In this document: one piece after another, positions 1 through 9,291 of the stretch
How positions within the stretch are numbered: position 1 is the stretch's first letter
How the letters are laid out: each line of letters starts with the position of its first letter
DNA from: Micromonospora sp. WMMA1363
GTDB lineage: Bacteria > Actinomycetota > Actinomycetes > Mycobacteriales > Micromonosporaceae
Reading direction: 5' to 3'
NCBI RefSeq assembly: GCF_030345795.1
Contig: NZ_JAUALB010000001.1
Location: 4,642,001 to 4,706,000, forward strand
DNA length: 64,000 bases
Translations under genes and position numbers: made by a program
The notes under the pieces: model-generated
Seen by the model: the letters and a program-made list of their open reading frames with translations, nothing else
What the model was told of the DNA's origin: nothing
Database searches by the model: none

Positions 1-446
1 GCCGAGAGCTTGAGGAAGGCGACGAGCGAGCCGGTGCAGGTGACCGCGCCGATGAAGACGCCGATGAAGACCTCGGCACGATGGATGCCGCCTGCGTGCG
101 TGCCCCCCTCGAGGTGACCGTTCCAGCCGATCAGCACCGCGGCGAGACCGACGAAGGAATGCAGCAGCGCGATCAGCTCGGGCATGCCGGTCATCTCCAC
201 GGCCGTCGCGCGCCACAGCCCGATGACCGCGCCGACCGCGACGGCGGACCCGAGGACGATGACGGAGGTGACCGAGCCGGCGTCGGTGACCTGCAGGATC
301 GTGGCGACGAGGGCGAGCAGCATGCCCACGACGCCGTAGAGCCACCCCTGGGAGGCGGTTTCGTGCTTGGAGAGCCCAGCGAGTGACAGGACGAAGAGGA
401 GGGCGGCTACCAGGTACGCCGCACTGGAGATCGAGAGGATGTCCAT
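1..446 (-). CDS. pntB: NAD(P) transhydrogenase subunit beta, N-terminal part
   Basis: This is the first 148 codons of PntB, the membrane subunit that couples proton flow to hydride transfer between NADH and NADP+. The ATG lies at 446-444, and the frame runs open to the window edge, so the C-terminal NADP(H)-binding domain is missing here. The translation starts [20 protein letters not shown] and has several hydrophobic helices. It also contains the family segments [20 protein letters not shown] and [16 protein letters not shown]. It lies 6 bp downstream of pntA on the same strand, the usual pntA-pntB order. Confidence 0.9.
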   Translation of the reverse strand, partial: MDILSISSAAYLVAALLFVLSLAGLSKHETASQGWLYGVVGMLLALVATILQVTDAGSVTSVIVLGSAVAVGAVIGLWRATAVEMTGMPELIALLHSFVGLAAVLIGWNGHLEGGTHAGGIHRAEVFIGVFIGAVTCTGSLVAFLKLS

Positions 447-452
447 TTCAGA

Positions 453-1967
453 TCACGCCTTCTGGAACATTGCGAGCATCCGGCGAGTGACTGCGAAGCC
501 TCCGAAGATGGTGATCGAGGTGACTGTCGTGGCGACACCGGCGAGCACCAGTACCACGTTGTCGGCCACCGTCAACTGGAGCAGCGCACCCACCACGACG
601 ATCCCCGAGATTGCGTTGGTGACCGACATCAGCGGCGTGTGCAGCGCATGGTGCACGTGCCCGATCACATAGAAGCCGACCACGACTGCCAGCGTCAGCA
701 CGGTGAATTGCTGGGTGATCTCCCCAGGCGCGAAGGCGTTGAGCAGGAAGATCGCCAGCGATCCGGTGGCGACGAGTGCCAGCTTCGCGGTCGGGGAGAG
801 CTTCTTCTCCACCTTTCTCGCCGGCAACTCCGGCGGCGCGGCCGCAGCGGGGACCGCCGAGACCTGTACCGGTGGCGGCGGCCAGAGCACCTCACCGTGG
901 TGGACCACGGTCGTCCGCAAGGTCCAGTGCGACCTGCCCGTTCCTCGCCGGCGTGAGCAGCTTCATCAGGTTGACCAGGTTGGTGCCGTACAGCTGCGAT
1001 GACTGCGCCGGGAGGCGCGCGGGCAGGTCGGTGTAGCCGATGATCGTCACGCCGTTGTCGGTCGTGATGACCTCGTCTTTGACCGAGCCCTCGACGTTTC
1101 CACCCTGGGCGGCAGCCATGTCGACGACGACGCTCCCCGGCTTCATGGATGCGACATCGGCGGCCGTGATCAACCGCGGTGCCGGCCGTCCCGGGATCAG
1201 TGCGGTGGTGACGATGATGTCCACCTCCGCGGCCTGCTCGGAGTAGATCTCCGCAGCCCGCGTGTCGTACGCCTCGGAGGTGTCCTTCGCGTAGCCGTCG
1301 GCCGACTGCTCAACCTCGACGTCCACGGGCAGGTACTCACCACCGAGCGACTTCACACCTGGTCGGCGACTTCGGGCCGTGGATCAGTGGCACGGACGAT
1401 CGCCCCCAGGGAGGCGGCCGTGCCGATCGCGGCCAGGCCCGCCACACCGGCACCGGCGACGAGCACCTTGGCCGGCGGTACCTTGCCCGCCGCGGTCACC
1501 TGCCCGGTGAAGAACCGGCCGAAATGGTGTGCCGCCTCGATCACCGCACGGTAGCCCGCGATGTTGGCCTGGCTGGAGAGAACGTCCAGCGACTGGGCCC
1601 GGGAGATGCGCGGAACCGCGTCCATCGCGAAGGCGTCAATCTTGCGCGCGGCCAGCGCCATGAGTAGATCGCCGCTGGCCGCCGGGGCGAGCGGGGCGAC
1701 CAGCGTCGCGCCATCCTTGAGCCGCTCCACTTCGGGGAGCTCAGGCGCGTTCACCCGGAAGACCAGGTCAGCTCCCCACGCCTCCTCCGCCGTGCCGATC
1801 GCGGCACCGGCCTGGGCGTACGCCTCGTCGGTGATGCTCGAACCCGCACCCGCCCCGGCCTCGATCACCACCTCGTAGCCCAACCCGACCAACTGTTCGA
1901 CAGTTGCGGGCGTGGCCGCGACCCGGGTCTCACCCGGCTTGGTCTCTCGGGTAACTCCGATGTGCAT
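453..1967 (-). pseudogene. pntA: NAD(P) transhydrogenase subunit alpha, split by two frameshifts
   Basis: The full length (505 codon-equivalents) matches fused PntA, but it is read in three pieces. Piece 1 (1967-1353) carries the N-terminal NAD-binding domain, ends RPEVADQV and stops. Piece 2 (1356-892) resumes exactly where the family continues (KSLGGEYLPVDVE) through the YTDLPARLPAQSSQLYGTNL region. Piece 3 (920-453) has GEVLWPPPPVQVSA and the membrane helices with HALHTPLMSVTNAISGI. Pieces 1 and 3 share a frame, so the two indels cancel in length. At the first break the sequence reads CAGGTGTGAAG, as if TG had been duplicated; the second lies near 905-915. Naturally split PntAa/PntAb also exists, but its boundary falls between soluble and membrane domains, so it would not explain the first break. 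Confidence 0.88.
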
Positions 1968-2145
1968 CCTGGACTCTTCCGTCTAGTCGTTCACAAACGA
2001 TGGGTTGCCTGGCTGTGATCATGTGAGACGGGAATCTGCCTGCTCATGGTGAGCCTCCTGGTGTGGCCGGTCGCCGTGTGGACGCTGGCCTGTGGATAGG
2101 TGGCGGTCGTTGCCGTCGCTGGGAAAGGTGGTGCGGATCGGGCGG

Positions 2146-3420
2146 TCACCGCAGGGCGAGGTCGCCGGCACCGACCTGTTGTTGGCGGCGGCGCGCGGCG
2201 GCGGTGGGCCGTAGGAGCACGGCGAGGGTGATGGCCGCCGCGGCGGTGAGGGCGGCCATGACCGCGGCCATCGGTGTCACATCACCGGATCCGTGCACGC
2301 CCGCCAGGGGTGCGGCAAGGCCACCGAACAGGAACTGGCCGCAGCCGAGCAGCGCCGCTGCGGCGCCGGCGTGAGCGCCGTGGTTCTCCAGGGCCAGCGC
2401 GGGCGCGTTCGGTAGAACGAGCCCCACGCTCGTGACCACGACGAAGAGGGCGGCGAGTACCGGCCGTAGCCCCGCGCCGGTGAGTGCGAGGACGAGGAGA
2501 GCGACACTGCCGGAAGCTGAGCCGATCACGCCGCAGCCCAGCAGCAGCCGGGCGCTAACCCGGCGGACGAGCCGTCCGTTCGCTTGAGCCGCGGCGACGA
2601 GTCCGAAGGCGTTCACGGCGAAAACGAGGCTGTACTGCTGCGGCGACAGCCCGTAGACGTGCTGGAGCGCGAAGGGCGACCCCGAGATATAGACGAACAT
2701 GGCCGCGAATACCAGCGCGTTGGTGAGCGCGTACCCCATGAGAGTGCGGTCCCTCAGCAGCCGGCCGTACACCGACCCGGTCGCTCGCAGACCCCCGGGC
2801 CGGCGGCGGTGGGCGGGATGGCTCTCCGGCAGCGCGACGAGGCAGACGACGAGGAGCACGACACACAGTGCGGTGAGCGCGGCGAAGATCTCGCGCCAGC
2901 CCGACACTCTCAGGATCTGGGCGCCCGCGAGCGGGGCGACTATCGGCGCGAGGCCCGTCACCAGCAGCAGCAGCGAGAAGTATCGGGCCGCCGCCCGCCC
3001 GGTGCGGAGGTCACGCACGTACGCGTAGGCGATGACGAGAGCGAAGGCACCGCTCACCCCCTGCAAACCCCGGAACAGGACGAGGATCTCCGCGTTCGGG
3101 GCGAGGGCGCACGAGAACCCGGCCGCCGCGTACCCGGCAAGCCCGAACAGCAGCGGTCTTCGCCTGCCGAGCGCATCGCTCATCGGCCCGGCCACGAGCT
3201 GGCCGACGGCCAGACCGACCAGGCAGGCGGTCACCGTCAGCTGGATCCTCGACGCGGAACTGTCCAGGTCCTCGGCGAGCCGGGGCAGGCCCGGCACGTA
3301 CGCGTCGGTGGACAGCGGCCCGAGCGCAACGAGAAGGGCAAGGATTACCAGGACCGAGACACTCCGCGCGGGCGTTTCACCCGCGCGATCGGCAGGGTTC
3401 CTCTTCTTGTTCTTGGCCAA
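2146..3420 (-). CDS. Bcr/CflA-family multidrug efflux MFS transporter
   Basis: A 424-residue protein with about 12 membrane helices. The N-terminal STDAYVPGLPRLAEDLD and the loop GPMSDALGRRRPLLFG are typical of the Bcr/CflA drug:proton antiporters (DHA1 group). The start is TTG at 3420, with an AGAGGA-like site upstream; the nearby ATG at 3440 is out of frame. The neighbouring genes do not identify a substrate, so export of a toxic small molecule is only the family expectation. It follows the NmrA-type gene on the same strand, with a strong hairpin between them. Confidence 0.85.
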   Translation of the reverse strand: MAKNKKRNPADRAGETPARSVSVLVILALLVALGPLSTDAYVPGLPRLAEDLDSSASRIQLTVTACLVGLAVGQLVAGPMSDALGRRRPLLFGLAGYAAAGFSCALAPNAEILVLFRGLQGVSGAFALVIAYAYVRDLRTGRAAARYFSLLLLVTGLAPIVAPLAGAQILRVSGWREIFAALTALCVVLLVVCLVALPESHPAHRRRPGGLRATGSVYGRLLRDRTLMGYALTNALVFAAMFVYISGSPFALQHVYGLSPQQYSLVFAVNAFGLVAAAQANGRLVRRVSARLLLGCGVIGSASGSVALLVLALTGAGLRPVLAALFVVVTSVGLVLPNAPALALENHGAHAGAAAALLGCGQFLFGGLAAPLAGVHGSGDVTPMAAVMAALTAAAAITLAVLLRPTAAARRRQQQVGAGDLALR

Positions 3421-3482
3421 CTCCGAATTCCTCTGTTCATGCCGGGAGGGGCAACGGGGCGATCAGACAGCGCGCGGCGCTC

Positions 3483-3520
3483 GGTCCGGAGCCGGGCCGC
3501 TGCCGGCCCGGCTCCGGACC
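3483..3520 (-). terminator. Hairpin terminator after the NmrA-type gene
   Basis: Perfect 16-bp stem GGTCCGGAGCCGGGCC with a 6-nt loop (GCTGCC). It lies 42 bp beyond the stop of the NmrA-type gene and upstream of the transporter. There is no clear T-tract, as is common in high-GC actinomycetes. Confidence 0.7.
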
Positions 3521-3561
3521 TCACCGCGTCCGTCGCGCCGTCGTCCCGCCCGTCTCCGCGG

Positions 3562-4422
3562 TCAGGACGTCAGTGCCGTGCGGAGGACATCCGCCAGAGC
3601 CATCGGTCGACGTCCAGTCAGATCTGTGACGGTCGTACTGACGTTTGCCAGATAGCCCTCGCGCGCTGCCGCGCCGAAGGAGGTCACGAGGTCCGCGGTC
3701 TCCTCCGGGAGCCCGGCGGCCCGCAGCCCGATGACGGACGCGTCGTCGTCGATGTTCACGAGTTCGACGTCACGTCCGCCGATCTCGCCGGCGAGGGCCG
3801 CGAGATCGGCGCCGCTCAGCGCCTCGGGTCCGGTGACGTCGTACGCCAGGTTCTCGTGCCCGTCCCCGGTCAGGACCGCGGCCGCCGCCGCGGCGCAGTC
3901 TTCCCGGGCCACATACGCGGTGGCCCCGGCGCCGCTGTTGGTCACGAGCCGGCCCGAGGCGACAGCTCGCTTGACGACCGGCACCTGCAGGTGGGCGTAG
4001 AGGTTGTTGCGCAGCGCCGTCCACCGCAGGCCGCTGTCGCGCAGCGTCTGCTCCGTGCCGGCGTGGTCGGCGACCACCCGTGCGGGGTTCCCCGGCAGCG
4101 GTTCCGGCACAGAGGTGTATACGACATGTCGGACACCCGCGTCAGCCGCGGCCCGGACAGCCGCGCGCTGCTGCTCGAGACGCGCACCGACCGCATCGGT
4201 CGAGATGAGCAGCAGCCGGTCCACACCCTTGAACGCGGTGGCGAGGGTGAGTGGATCGCCGAAGTCGACCCGTCGGACATCGGCACCGCGGTCGGCCAAG
4301 TCGGCGAGCGACTCCGGGTGTCGAGTCGCGAGCACGATGTCCCGCGGACCGACGGCCTGCAGCGCGAAACGCGTGGCGGCGCGTCCCAGGGGCCCGGAGG
4401 CTCCAGTAATGGCGATCGTCAT
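3562..4422 (-). CDS. NmrA-family NAD(P)-binding oxidoreductase (QorB-like)
   Basis: A 286-residue Rossmann-fold protein that begins MTIAITGASGPLGRAATRFA, an atypical SDR glycine motif (GASGPLG, residues 7-13). The overall pattern (ATRHPESLADLADRGADVRRVDF, then HVVYTSVP) fits the NmrA/QorB group of NAD(P)H:quinone reductases and redox sensors. It is transcribed divergently from an Rrf2 regulator across about 77 bp, a common pairing in which the regulator controls the reductase. Its true substrate cannot be read from sequence. Confidence 0.82.
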   Translation of the reverse strand: MTIAITGASGPLGRAATRFALQAVGPRDIVLATRHPESLADLADRGADVRRVDFGDPLTLATAFKGVDRLLLISTDAVGARLEQQRAAVRAAADAGVRHVVYTSVPEPLPGNPARVVADHAGTEQTLRDSGLRWTALRNNLYAHLQVPVVKRAVASGRLVTNSGAGATAYVAREDCAAAAAAVLTGDGHENLAYDVTGPEALSGADLAALAGEIGGRDVELVNIDDDASVIGLRAAGLPEETADLVTSFGAAAREGYLANVSTTVTDLTGRRPMALADVLRTALTS

Positions 4423-4447
4423 CCCTGCTCCGTTCTGTATCCACCAT

Positions 4448-4483
4448 GGTTACGAATTCGACTGTAGCCGTGACGGTTACGAA
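4448..4483. promoter_or_regulatory. Direct repeats, candidate Rrf2 operator
   Basis: GGTTACGAA occurs twice, at 4448-4456 and 4475-4483, with starts 27 bp apart, in the gap between the divergent NmrA-type gene and the Rrf2 gene. The position would let one regulator control both promoters. Binding is inferred. Confidence 0.45.
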
Positions 4484-4499
4484 ATGGCAAGATGGGGCT

Positions 4500-4934
4500 A
4501 TGGCTCGGTCGACCAACACCCAGTTCGCCGTGGCTGTGCACGTGCTGACCTACCTCGGGGGTGCCGCCGCAGGCCGTCCCGTGAGCTCGGGAGAGCTCTC
4601 GGAAAGCACCAACGTCAACCCGGTCCACGTGCGCCGGGTGCTCGGCCCACTACGCAACGCCGGGCTGGTGCGGTCACGCCCCGGCGTGCACGGGGGCTGG
4701 GAACTCGCCACCGACACGCGGGACATCTCACTCGCCGAGATATGGCGCCTCCTGCAGGGCGCCGACCCGGTACTCGGAATTCACGGGCCCGACCCCACCT
4801 GCACCACCGGCCGCACCGTCCAGCAGGCGCTCACCGCTCTCGATCGCACGATCGCCCATGCGATCACCACCGAACTCGAGCACCTCACGATCCACGACAT
4901 CCTCACCGGACGCGCCAACGCCACACTGCCCTGA
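4500..4934 (+). CDS. Rrf2-family transcriptional regulator
   Basis: A winged-helix regulator of 144 residues from the ATG at 4500 (MARSTNTQFAVAVHVLTYL). An upstream in-frame ATG at 4446 would add 18 residues, but it would lie over the repeats that look like the operator, so 4500 is preferred. The helix-turn-helix region SSGELSESTNVNPVHVRRVL is followed by the wing RPGVHGGWELA, both typical of Rrf2/YwnA-like proteins. Only one cysteine is present (DPTCTTG), so the three-Cys Fe-S ligand set of IscR is absent. It probably represses itself and the divergent reductase gene. Confidence 0.85.
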   Translation: MARSTNTQFAVAVHVLTYLGGAAAGRPVSSGELSESTNVNPVHVRRVLGPLRNAGLVRSRPGVHGGWELATDTRDISLAEIWRLLQGADPVLGIHGPDPTCTTGRTVQQALTALDRTIAHAITTELEHLTIHDILTGRANATLP

Positions 4935-5005
4935 CCGAGTGGTCGACGCGTCAGCCCCGCGGAATTCGGGTGCGCTGCGGTCGCCGGCGACGATACGGTG
5001 CGCCC

Positions 5006-5098
5006 ATGGTCGACATGATCACGCTGATCAGGAGCGGGCAGGCGCCCGTCGTGCGGCTGCGCGACCGGCGTCCCGCCCTGCGGCGCATCCCCTTCTGA
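5006..5098 (+). CDS. Possible erm leader peptide (30 codons)
   Basis: A 30-codon frame beginning MVDMITLIRSGQAP and containing VVRLRDRR (RLR at residues 17-19), then TGA. It ends 100 bp before the erm start. Macrolide-inducible erm genes are often preceded by short leaders on which the ribosome stalls, and one class stalls at an Arg/Lys-X-Arg/Lys motif such as RLR. A second in-frame ATG lies at 5015. No strong ribosome binding site was seen, so translation is inferred from position and motif. Confidence 0.45.
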   Translation: MVDMITLIRSGQAPVVRLRDRRPALRRIPF

Positions 5099-5145
5099 CC
5101 TTCTGATCGGCTGCGCCCAGGGCCCTCCGCGTCCACATTTCCGGA

Positions 5146-5178
5146 CGGCGGACGGGTCGTGATGACGCCTGTCCGCCG
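5146..5178 (+). promoter_or_regulatory. Hairpin upstream of erm, possible attenuator element
   Basis: CGGCGGAC (5146-5153) pairs perfectly with GTCCGCCG (5171-5178) around a 17-nt loop. It lies between the putative leader and the erm ATG at 5199, just upstream of the AGGA ribosome binding site. It could be part of a leader-controlled switch or simply incidental structure. Confidence 0.35.
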
Positions 5179-5198
5179 CAGCTGACAGGACCACCGTC

Positions 5199-5981
5199 AT
5201 GGCGCCCTACTCCGAGTACCGCCGCGCCCGCCGCGCGTACGGACAGAACCTTCTCGCCGACCCACGGGCCATCCGCACCGTGCTGGCCGCAGCCGAGATC
5301 AAACCCGACGTCCTCGTGTACGAGGTGGGCGCCGGACGCGGCCACCTCACCACCGCGTTGCTGGACTCCGGTGCCCGCGTTGTCGCCTACGAGGTGGATC
5401 CGGCGATGTCCGCCGCGCTCCCAATCCACCCCCGGTTGCGGGTGAACGGCGACTTCCTGGCAGCCGACCCGCCCGGAGAACGGTTCGCGGTGGTCGGGAA
5501 CATCCCGTACGCGCTGACCGCCGCGGTGGTCGACTGGTGCCTCACGGCCGGCTCGATGACCACGGCCACGCTGCTCGTGCAGTGGGAATACGCCCGCAAA
5601 CGTACCGGCGACTACGGACGTTGGAGCCGGCTGACGATCGCCACCTGGCCGATGATCGGTTGGCGGTTGGCCGGGCGGATTCCGCGCACCGCGTTCCGGC
5701 CGGTGCCACGGGTCGACGGCGGCGTACTGCAGCTGACCCGACGGGCGGCACCACTGGTGCCGGCGAGCGCGATGTCCGCGTACGAACGGATGGTGGATGT
5801 GGGTTTCCGTGGGGTCGGAGGGTCGTTGCAGGCGTCGCTGGAAGGACGCTATCGCGGCGTGGCGAGTGCGTTCCGTGCGGCCCGGATCCCACCGGATCGC
5901 CCGGTCGGTGAGGTGTGGCCGGAACAGTGGTTGACCGTGTTCCGGCTGCTACATCGCCGCCGGACCGACTCGTTCGGCTAG
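5199..5981 (+). CDS. erm: Erm-family 23S rRNA adenine N6-methyltransferase
   Basis: A 260-residue SAM-dependent methyltransferase of the KsgA/Erm superfamily. Visible motifs are GQNLLAD (residues 15-21), the SAM loop EVGAGRGHLT (42-51) and the catalytic NIPY (101-104). The N-terminal Arg-rich stretch before GQN favours Erm over KsgA. Erm proteins methylate A2058 of 23S rRNA and give macrolide-lincosamide-streptogramin B resistance. The gene stands alone, with no macrolide biosynthesis genes nearby. A leader-like frame and hairpin upstream suggest inducible expression. The subclass cannot be assigned. Confidence 0.85.
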   Translation: MAPYSEYRRARRAYGQNLLADPRAIRTVLAAAEIKPDVLVYEVGAGRGHLTTALLDSGARVVAYEVDPAMSAALPIHPRLRVNGDFLAADPPGERFAVVGNIPYALTAAVVDWCLTAGSMTTATLLVQWEYARKRTGDYGRWSRLTIATWPMIGWRLAGRIPRTAFRPVPRVDGGVLQLTRRAAPLVPASAMSAYERMVDVGFRGVGGSLQASLEGRYRGVASAFRAARIPPDRPVGEVWPEQWLTVFRLLHRRRTDSFG

Positions 5982-7021
<1,040 letters not shown>

Positions 7022-7022
7022 C

Positions 7023-7964
7023 TCAGAGGGGTTCGGTCCGGAGCGCCTCGGCGATCTTCTGGCAGCCCTGCATGCCGTACTCGTAGCCCAAGCCGATCGG
7101 GTAGCGCAGCATGACGCCCATCGTCCAGGTGTCGCCGACGGCGAGGCAGTTGACGTGGTTCTCCTGCTCCTGGGTGCGGTCGACCCAGCCGTTCTTGATC
7201 GCGACGGTCTTCTGCTCCTCGGCCGAGAACACCTTGCGGATGCCGAAGTCGCCGGCGCCTCGGACCTGCCGCATCTCGTCGAGCAGCCAACTCGTCCACT
7301 CCGGGCCGGCCGCGCGGCCGTCGGCGATGCACGCGCCGAGGCGGGCGGTGTCGCGTGGCGACAGGTTGGTCCGGCTCCAACCGCCGTCACTGGCGACGCT
7401 GCTGTCGGTGAGTTCGCAGGTGGCGAGCAGCCGCTTGATCGAGGCGGATCGGTCGAGGCTGTTGTAGAACTGCTGGGTCCGGGTGTTGTCGCTGTCCCGG
7501 ATGATCTTCGTGGCGTCGGCGAGCTTCGCATCGCTCGGGGTCTTGCCCGCCTCGGCGGTGCGGCGCAGGTAGTCGGCGACGATCCAGGACTTGATCAGCG
7601 ACGCGGTGGTGCTCGTCTCGTCCATGTTGTCCGAACCGATGATCTCACCGGTGCGTCGGTCCAGCACACTCCAGGCGTACCAGCCCTCGATGTCCAGGTC
7701 GTCGAGCTCCTTCGCGGCGAAGGGCAGCGGCTCCAGCTTCGGGGAGGGGCTGGGCGACGGGCGGACCTTCCGGTCGGCCGGCGGGCCGGTTGGACGCTCG
7801 GCGGGGGCGTCAGGGGTGCCCCAGCGTGCGGCCGCCGTGGACTCGAGTGGTGAGCCGGGGAGCAGGCGTAGGGGCACCAGCACGAGCCCGATCAGGACGA
7901 CCGTGACCACGGCTGTCAGGGCCTTGGGTGACAGTCCCCGCTTCGAGCGGCGGCGGGGCGCCAT
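7023..7964 (-). CDS. Membrane-anchored SxxK serine hydrolase (beta-lactamase/PBP fold), copy 2
   Basis: A 313-residue protein with one N-terminal membrane helix (about residues 15-36) and a Pro/Ser-rich linker (about 50-80). The extracellular domain resembles class A beta-lactamase-like proteins. Candidate motifs are S122-L-I-K125 (SxxK), a downstream DSDN segment (SxN-like) and IKNGW near the C-terminus, where KTG is expected. The Lys-Asn-Gly variant and absence of an obvious Glu-containing omega loop argue against a true beta-lactamase. A cell-wall or accessory role is possible. It overlaps its paralogue by one base (TGATG), so the two are probably translationally coupled. Confidence 0.75.
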   Translation of the reverse strand: MAPRRRSKRGLSPKALTAVVTVVLIGLVLVPLRLLPGSPLESTAAARWGTPDAPAERPTGPPADRKVRPSPSPSPKLEPLPFAAKELDDLDIEGWYAWSVLDRRTGEIIGSDNMDETSTTASLIKSWIVADYLRRTAEAGKTPSDAKLADATKIIRDSDNTRTQQFYNSLDRSASIKRLLATCELTDSSVASDGGWSRTNLSPRDTARLGACIADGRAAGPEWTSWLLDEMRQVRGAGDFGIRKVFSAEEQKTVAIKNGWVDRTQEQENHVNCLAVGDTWTMGVMLRYPIGLGYEYGMQGCQKIAEALRTEPL

Positions 7965-8920
7965 CAGTGCGCCTCGACCGGTTGCTGCGGCACCTTGAGG
8001 ACGGCACCGGGCTGCGGCGTGACGAGCTGGGTGGTGACGCTGGCGCAGACCTGCGCGCCGTAGTCGAGCCCGCTCTGCTGTGGGTAGCGAAGCATGACCG
8101 CGAGACTCCAGTCGTCGGTGACCGCGAGACAGTTCACATGCCAGTTGCCGTCGTAGTTGAGGGGCGTCCAGCCGTTCTTGATGCTGACCGGCCCCTGGGT
8201 GGTGATCGACTCAGGGAGGCCGTCGATGATGCCCCAGCGGCCTCCGCCGGACCGCGAGTTCTGGTCCTTGGCGGCGGTGGTGCCACGGACCTTGCTCATC
8301 TCGTCCAGCAGGTATTCGGTCCACTTCGGTCCGGCGGCCGTGCCGTCGGCGATGCAGTCGCCGAGCCGCACCGCGTCCCGGGGCGACATCTGGGTGAAAC
8401 TCCACCAACCCTCGTAGCCGGGCACCGTGCCGGGCTCGGTGTCGGTGAGCCCGCAGGTGCTGATCATTCGCTCAATGGCGGCGGACCTTCCGATCGCCGA
8501 GTAGAGCGCGTTTGCCGCGTCGTCGCTGCTGTCCCGGATGGCGGTGGTGATGTTCGTCTTCATCGCTGGCGGGAGCTGCTTGTCGCCGAGGCGCTTCAGG
8601 TAGTCCGCCGCGAACCAGACCTTGATCATCGACTCGGTGGAGCTCGTCGATGACAGGTTCTCCGCCCCGGAGATCGTGCCGGTCTCGCGGTCCATGAGGG
8701 CCCAGGAGATGAACTCGCCCGAGAAGTCGACCGAAACCGGCGCGGCAGCCAGCGTCGGTTTCGGCGGCGGAACTGGTGCAGGCGTCGCGACGCCCCCCAC
8801 GCCACCACCGGTGTCCCCGCCGTCGCCGGCCGCTAGCCGGGCGTACACGGTGGGCACGAGTAGGGCGCTTCCGAGGAGGATCGCCACGGTGGCGAGCACC
8901 TGGGTCACGCGGGATCGCAT
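7964..8920 (-). CDS. Membrane-anchored SxxK serine hydrolase (beta-lactamase/PBP fold), copy 1
   Basis: A 318-residue paralogue of the next gene, with the same plan: N-terminal signal or anchor helix (residues 5-25), Gly/Pro-rich linker, then the catalytic domain with S97-M-I-K100, and SIKNGW near the C-terminus. Shared segments include SPRDAVRLGDCIADGTAAGP here and the matching SPRDTARLGACIADGRAAGP in the other copy. It is the first gene of the pair and diverges from paaA. The function is unknown beyond the fold. Conserved Cys pairs in both suggest extracytoplasmic disulfides. Confidence 0.75.
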   Translation of the reverse strand: MRSRVTQVLATVAILLGSALLVPTVYARLAAGDGGDTGGGVGGVATPAPVPPPKPTLAAAPVSVDFSGEFISWALMDRETGTISGAENLSSTSSTESMIKVWFAADYLKRLGDKQLPPAMKTNITTAIRDSSDDAANALYSAIGRSAAIERMISTCGLTDTEPGTVPGYEGWWSFTQMSPRDAVRLGDCIADGTAAGPKWTEYLLDEMSKVRGTTAAKDQNSRSGGGRWGIIDGLPESITTQGPVSIKNGWTPLNYDGNWHVNCLAVTDDWSLAVMLRYPQQSGLDYGAQVCASVTTQLVTPQPGAVLKVPQQPVEAH

Positions 8921-9291
8921 GAGTGGGAAAGCTCCAGATGTCAGGGCCGGGGGAGGCGGTGTCTGTCCGGGCAGGTCGGCGGATCGCCGAGGCCGGGGGT
9001 GGCGGCCTCTCGGGTGATCGCCGGCTACCGGTTGCTGTGCCGGGGGAAGTCTACGTCCGGATCTGTGGTGCGCCGAGATTCGACACCTGGCAACTTGCTA
9101 TGAAGACGGAGTATCACGACGGAATGTGTCGTGTGGGCGGAATGACTTTTGCCATGTGACTCACCTCACGGCACGGATGGTGACTGGACGTGTTCTTTCG
9201 GCGGCGAACGTAGGTGGTCGAAGCCCTCCACCGGGTGTCGATCCTGTGACACCCTCTAGAGTTTCGTGCGTGCAGCTGTAACACTTGGGGT
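8921..9291. other. Intergenic region between the serine hydrolase pair and paaA
   Basis: About 370 bp separate the divergent genes. It is less GC-rich than its surroundings near 9090-9180 and must hold both promoters. A 78-codon frame at 8923-9159 has no recognisable product or ribosome binding site and is not called. One clear element is the inverted repeat at 9233-9254. Confidence 0.5.
9233..9254. promoter_or_regulatory. Inverted repeat upstream of paaA, candidate operator
   Basis: GGGTGTC (9233-9239) and GACACCC (9248-9254) are perfect inverted arms separated by 8 bp. They end 37 bp before the paaA start. The place and shape suit a repressor site for the phenylacetate operon, but no regulator gene lies beside it. 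Confidence 0.45.

Noticed and set aside
2584..4467. 627-codon open frame on the plus strand
   Set aside because: Antisense to the MFS and NmrA-type genes; Arg/Gly/Glu-rich composition and no homology.
5202..5300. KsgA (16S rRNA dimethyltransferase) for the erm gene
   Set aside because: The Arg-rich run before GQN and the solitary context with a leader-like frame fit Erm better.
8923..9159. 78-codon plus-strand frame upstream of paaA
   Set aside because: No ribosome binding site or recognisable sequence; overlaps the promoter region.
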